Below, in pieces: positions 60,796 to 64,000 of a stretch of 64,000 nt of DNA. Origin of the DNA: ZC4RG30 sp049841155 (lineage in GTDB: Bacteria; Pseudomonadota; Gammaproteobacteria; Steroidobacterales; Steroidobacteraceae). Both the position numbers and the translations under genes were made by a program. Position 1 is the stretch's first letter, and each line of letters begins with the position of its first letter. The stretch covers positions 1,674,001-1,738,000 of the forward strand of contig JASGHI010000003.1 in assembly GCA_049841155.1 (NCBI GenBank), in the 5' to 3' direction. The notes beneath the pieces are model-generated. The model was given only the letters and a program-made list of their open reading frames with translations, had not been told where the DNA came from and searched no databases.

Positions 60796-61638
60796 ATGCA
60801 TGCCACCCCCTGCCCCAAGACCTGGTTCATCACCGGCACCTCCTCCGGCCTCGGCCTGGCGCTCGCCCGTTATGCGCTGAGCCAGGGCTGCAACGTCGCG
60901 GCCACCGCCCGCTCGACCGCGAAGCTCGACGCACTCGCAGCCGCAGCGCCGGACCGCGTGCTGGTGCATCGCCTCGACGTGACGGCTGCCGGCGAAGCCG
61001 AAGCCGCGCTGGCAGCGGCGCATGCGCGCTTCGGCCGCATCGACGTGCTGGTCAACAACGCCGGCTACGGCATCGTCGGCGCGCTGGAGGAGACGCCGAA
61101 CGGCGAGCTGCGCGCGCAGATGGAGACCAACTTCTTCGGCGCCTGGGCGGTGACGAAGGCGGCGCTGCCGATCCTGCGTGCGCAGCGCGCCGGGGCGATC
61201 ATCAATATCTCCAGCCTCGGCGGCCAGCTCTCCTTCGCCGGATTCAGTGCCTACTCGGCCTCGAAGTTCGCGCTCGAAGGCATGTCCGAAGCACTCGCGG
61301 GCGAGATGGCACCGTTCGGCGTCAAGGTGCTGATCGTGGAACCGGGGCAGATGCGCACGGGCTTCGCCGGCGATGCAATGCGCCACATGCCGACCATCGA
61401 TGCCTACGCCGGCACCGTCGGCCAGACGCGATCCTTCGCGCATTCGATGGACGGCGCGCAGACCGGCGACCCCTTCAAGGTCGGCCAGGCCATCGACGCC
61501 GCGCTGGCCGCCGAAGTGACACCACTGCGCCTGCAAGTCGGCGGGGACGCCATCGATATGGTGCGCACCCATGCCGAGCAGATGCTTGCCGACCTTGCGT
61601 CCTGGGACGAGGTCGGGCGGTCCATCGCCCTTGTTTGA
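60796..61638 (+). CDS. Short-chain dehydrogenase/reductase
   Basis: 280 residues. Classical SDR: cofactor motif TGTSSGLGLALARYAL, NNAGYG, catalytic Ser in IINISSLGGQLSF, and YSASK. The basic residue after strand 2 (ATARSTAKLDAL) favours NADP. The substrate is unknown. It is divergent from a LysR regulator and followed closely by a damaged transporter. Its stop is 15 bases before the ATG at 61654. Confidence 0.9.
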   Translation: MHATPCPKTWFITGTSSGLGLALARYALSQGCNVAATARSTAKLDALAAAAPDRVLVHRLDVTAAGEAEAALAAAHARFGRIDVLVNNAGYGIVGALEETPNGELRAQMETNFFGAWAVTKAALPILRAQRAGAIINISSLGGQLSFAGFSAYSASKFALEGMSEALAGEMAPFGVKVLIVEPGQMRTGFAGDAMRHMPTIDAYAGTVGQTRSFAHSMDGAQTGDPFKVGQAIDAALAAEVTPLRLQVGGDAIDMVRTHAEQMLADLASWDEVGRSIALV

Positions 61639-61653
61639 AGCAGGAGCATCATC

Positions 61654-62549
61654 ATGGCTTCGACGACCAAGCTCTACCCCGCACTGCCGGCGTGTACCTC
61701 CTCGGCGCATTGCCGTTGCTGATGATCGTAGGCACGCTTCTGGCGATCTCCGTCCTGCTTTCCAAGATCGCGGCTGGATTGCATGCGCCGATGCTGACCT
61801 ACCTCGTGCTCGCCATGGTTGGTTCCGGCATCGTGCTGCTGGTGATGAACGGAGGCATCCGGCGCCGCAGGAGCCGTCTCGGATCCCTGGCAGCCTATAG
61901 CCTGGTTGCAGGCGGTCTCATGGCCCTCGGAAGCGCGCTGGGCTATCTCACCGTCCATGCGGTTGGCGCGGCCTTCATCGCGCTGGCGCTGGCTTTTCCG
62001 CCGATGCTCACCTGGCTTTTGTCGCTGGCCTTGCGCATGGAGCGTTTCGATGCCTTGCGTGCCACCGGCCTCCTAATCGGGCTTGCCGGCGGCATTCTTC
62101 TGGCGGCTGGCAAGCAGATCGCCGCGCCTTCCGATCTCGCTGCGGTTCTGGCCGCCTGCGCGATCCCGGCCGTTCTGGCCGCAGGCAACGTGTTTCGCAC
62201 GCGCTTCTGGCCGAAGGGCGCAAGTCCGCGGGAACTGGCCGACGTCATGTTGATCTGCGGGGGCGCGCTCACCTTGCCGTTTGCCGTCGCCTTCGAGGGT
62301 GCCTCCGCCATCACGCGCGTGCTTCAGCCGCCAATGCTGCTCGTCCTTGCAGGAGCGATCATGACCTTCGTGGCGCAGTACGCCGCCTTGTTCCGCCTGC
62401 AACAGATTGCCGGCCCCGTCTACATGAGCCAGATAGGTTCGGTCGCTGCCCTTGTGGGTAGTCCGGTTGCAGTCCTTGCTCTCGGCGAACGCCTGCCGGA
62501 CGGCTTCGCGACGGGAGACGGCAGGCCCCAATTGTTCGTTCGCTACTAA
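61654..62549 (+). pseudogene. DMT/EamA-type transporter, frameshifted near its start and short at the C-terminus
   Basis: ATG 61654 has a good Shine-Dalgarno (AGCAGGAG) and reads MASTTKLYPALP. The transporter frame then continues as VYLLGALPLLMIVGTLLA only if one base is restored near 61690; without that the ATG frame stops after about 22 codons. From ATG 61722 an open frame of 275 codons holds about nine TM segments in the two-repeat EamA pattern. The C-terminus ends GERLPDGFATGDGRPQLF without the usual last TM. It may still make a shortened protein from 61722 or a TTG at 61635. Confidence 0.6.
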
Positions 62550-62613
62550 TACGCCCGTCGCCAATAACCAGCCAAACCATCAACACGACAACTGCAACCC
62601 AGTGGAGTGAACC

Positions 62614-63162
62614 ATGTGGAAATCCGAGACAGGAATAGATATTGACGTCGAGAGCGCGCATGTCTGGACGCTGTTCACCGATGTTGCCGGTTGGCCAAAG
62701 TGGAATGCCGGTGTCGAAGCCATCGAGCTGCACGGCGCCTTCGCCGACGGCACCACGTTCCTGATGAAGCCGCCAGGCATGGACGCGCTTCTCAGCACGT
62801 TGACCGACGTACACGCAGGCGAAAGTTTCACCGATGTCACCGTCGTGGACGCGACGACCGTACGCGTCTTCCACGGTCTCCAGCCCCTCGGTCGCGGCCG
62901 GACGCGCGTGACGTACCGGATCGAGGTCTCCGGTCCCGATGCAGAGGAGGTCGGCCGGATGGCGAGCGCGGACTTTGGCGATGTTCTGAAATCGTTGAAG
63001 CAAATGGCCGAGGATGCCGCATCAGCAACACGCCAGGCATCATCAAAGCGTTCACGGAGGCTCGGATGTCAGAGGATGCCGCGCTGCCTCAGCAGCGCCT
63101 GTTCATCGCCTGATACCCAGCCGAATATCTTCGGTTCGCCATCGAGCTGCTGCACGAAGTAG
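62614..63162 (+). CDS. SRPBCC (START-like) family protein with aberrant C-terminal extension
   Basis: 182 residues, RBS GGAG. Residues 1-137 are a SRPBCC domain (IDIDVESAHVWTLFTDVAGWPKWNAGVEAI, then TDVTVVDATTVRVFHGL and ADFGDVLKSLKQMAEDA), a helix-grip fold binding hydrophobic ligands. After about residue 140 the chain is Ser/Arg/Cys-rich and reads through the opposite strand of the next gene for 94 bases. This suggests the native stop was lost by a small indel or that the end is a fusion scar. Function unknown. Confidence 0.7.
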   Translation: MWKSETGIDIDVESAHVWTLFTDVAGWPKWNAGVEAIELHGAFADGTTFLMKPPGMDALLSTLTDVHAGESFTDVTVVDATTVRVFHGLQPLGRGRTRVTYRIEVSGPDAEEVGRMASADFGDVLKSLKQMAEDAASATRQASSKRSRRLGCQRMPRCLSSACSSPDTQPNIFGSPSSCCTK

Positions 63163-63500
63163 TGAACGTCGAAGTCGATGGCAATGTCCGGGCTCATACT
63201 GCGGCCGTAGATTGCCGTCCACGCGACATGCGCAAGGCAGTGATGCTCGTCTATGGGATGGATGCGGACACCGCGCAGGATCATGTCCCGGGTGCCGATC
63301 TGTCGGTAACGCTCGAACCCCTGCAGCATGACCTGCCTGAGTTGTGCATCGTTCTGACCAGCGATGACACCCGCCGGCGAGGCCGCCACGAAGGCCGCCG
63401 CATAGGACGATGCGACTTGCGCCATGTCCGCTTCGCCCTTCAGTCCCTGGCGGAAGAAGTGCTGGTATCGCTCAAAGAACTCATGGATACATTCTTCCAT
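63069..63500 (-). CDS. NTF2/SnoaL-like small protein
   Basis: 143 residues from the ATG at 63500, preceded by GGAGGAG. The alpha+beta barrel pattern is HEFFERYQHFFRQGLKGEADMAQVASSYA, then VMLQGFERYRQIGTRDMILRG, HCLAHVAWTAIYG and DIAIDFDVHYFVQQLDG ending in KIFGWVSGDE. Possible role as a small isomerase, dehydratase or ligand-binding protein. It is divergent from mutM and overlaps the SRPBCC gene 3' end. Confidence 0.75.
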   Translation of the reverse strand: MEECIHEFFERYQHFFRQGLKGEADMAQVASSYAAAFVAASPAGVIAGQNDAQLRQVMLQGFERYRQIGTRDMILRGVRIHPIDEHHCLAHVAWTAIYGRSMSPDIAIDFDVHYFVQQLDGEPKIFGWVSGDEQALLRQRGIL

Positions 63501-63590
63501 CACTCCTCCACCCGTGAATCAGCGCCGATGATCCATCACAGCCTTGCGCTGTGGGAAGACAAGGCCGCCCCGAGGTAAGCTCCCGCTCCC

Positions 63591-64000
63591 GTGCCCGAAC
63601 TTCCCGAAGTAGAAACCACCTGCCGCGGCGTCGCGCCGCATGTAGCCGGCCGCCTGATCACGCGCCTCACGGTCCACAACCCGCGGCTGCGCTGGCCAGT
63701 GGCGGCGGATCTGCCGGCCTGGGCACGGGGCCAACGCATCGTCGCCGTCAGCCGCCGCGCCAAGTACCTGCTGCTGCAGCTGGACCGCGGCCACCTGATG
63801 CTGCACCTGGGCATGTCCGGCAGCCTGCGCGTGCTGCCGGTAAACACGGCGCGCGAGACGCACGACCACTTCGACCTGGAGATGGATTCGGGGTGGACGC
63901 TGCGCTTCAACGATCCGCGCCGCTTCGGCAGCCTGATGCGCATCGACGGCGATCCGGCCGCGCATCCGCTGCTGCGCAATCTGGCGCCCGAGCCGCTGGA
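63591..64000 (+). CDS. mutM: Formamidopyrimidine-DNA glycosylase MutM, partial at right edge
   Basis: 136 codons from GTG 63591 to the window end. The catalytic N-terminus PELPEVETTCRGV (Pro1 and Glu2 after Met removal) is followed by the catalytic Lys in RRAKYLLLQL, the HLGMSGSLRV loop and FNDPRRFGSL. The zinc finger lies beyond the window. It removes 8-oxoguanine from DNA, the partner activity to mutY at 9774-10841. It normally follows rpmG directly in gammaproteobacteria. Confidence 0.94.
   Translation, partial: MPELPEVETTCRGVAPHVAGRLITRLTVHNPRLRWPVAADLPAWARGQRIVAVSRRAKYLLLQLDRGHLMLHLGMSGSLRVLPVNTARETHDHFDLEMDSGWTLRFNDPRRFGSLMRIDGDPAAHPLLRNLAPEPL

Noticed and set aside
63528..63581. Short leader peptide frame (MIHHSLALWEDK...) before mutM
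   Set aside because: Lacks a ribosome-binding site and lies in a plain intergenic stretch; no attenuation structure is visible.

Overview
The window is a high-GC proteobacterial chromosome segment, most likely from a gammaproteobacterium of the Nevskiales/Steroidobacterales/Xanthomonadales kind. The reasons are the mutY-yggX pair, coaBC-dut facing radC-rpmB-rpmG, a DUF6763 gene, a large TonB-dependent receptor and several RND/ABC exporters. This placement is inferred from gene content only.

Region 1 (1-9347) is the integrase-proximal end of an integrated element at the 3' end of tRNA-Phe (9348-9423, minus strand). All its genes lie on the minus strand, and parts are visibly poorer in GC than the backbone. 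From the tRNA leftward come a P4-type tyrosine integrase, a toxin-antitoxin pair, a degenerate C-terminal stub of a second integrase, an unrecognised gene, an AlpA-like regulator, a TOPRIM/RecA-like primase-helicase, small DNA-binding and unknown genes, and three podovirus-like virion genes. The last of these runs off the left edge, so the far attachment site is not visible.

Region 2 (9348-24516) is backbone. It holds tRNA-Phe, yggX, mutY, a half-length AsmA-like gene, an orphan NarL-type response regulator and an RND efflux operon with a divergent HxlR regulator. A secreted GloVer-repeat protein with a GlyGly-CTERM-like tail and a Yip1/MacAB-like export operon follow. Region 3 (24653-33941) holds an ECF sigma cluster, a TauE-like permease, an L,D-transpeptidase, a PLP dehydratase, tRNA-Gly(CCC), YceI, an MFS transporter, an SDR/alcohol dehydrogenase pair, a nitronate monooxygenase stub and a glutamine amidotransferase.

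Region 4 (33981-45238) holds an esterase, cardiolipin synthase divergent from an AcvB/VirJ-type protein, a rhomboid protease, motAB with a frameshift in motB, uup-trmB, a 35-residue membrane peptide, a membrane protein and MarC. Region 5 (45336-58695) holds DUF6763-prpC-prpD-prpB (propionate through the 2-methylcitrate cycle), ampG, pyrE, three envelope proteins, a TonB receptor, dut, coaBC and radC. Region 6 (58780-64000) is rpmB-rpmG and the start of mutM, held apart by a 4.4-kb block (LysR, SDR, damaged DMT transporter, SRPBCC, NTF2-like) that looks inserted. No CRISPR array, rRNA or complete insertion sequence was seen.
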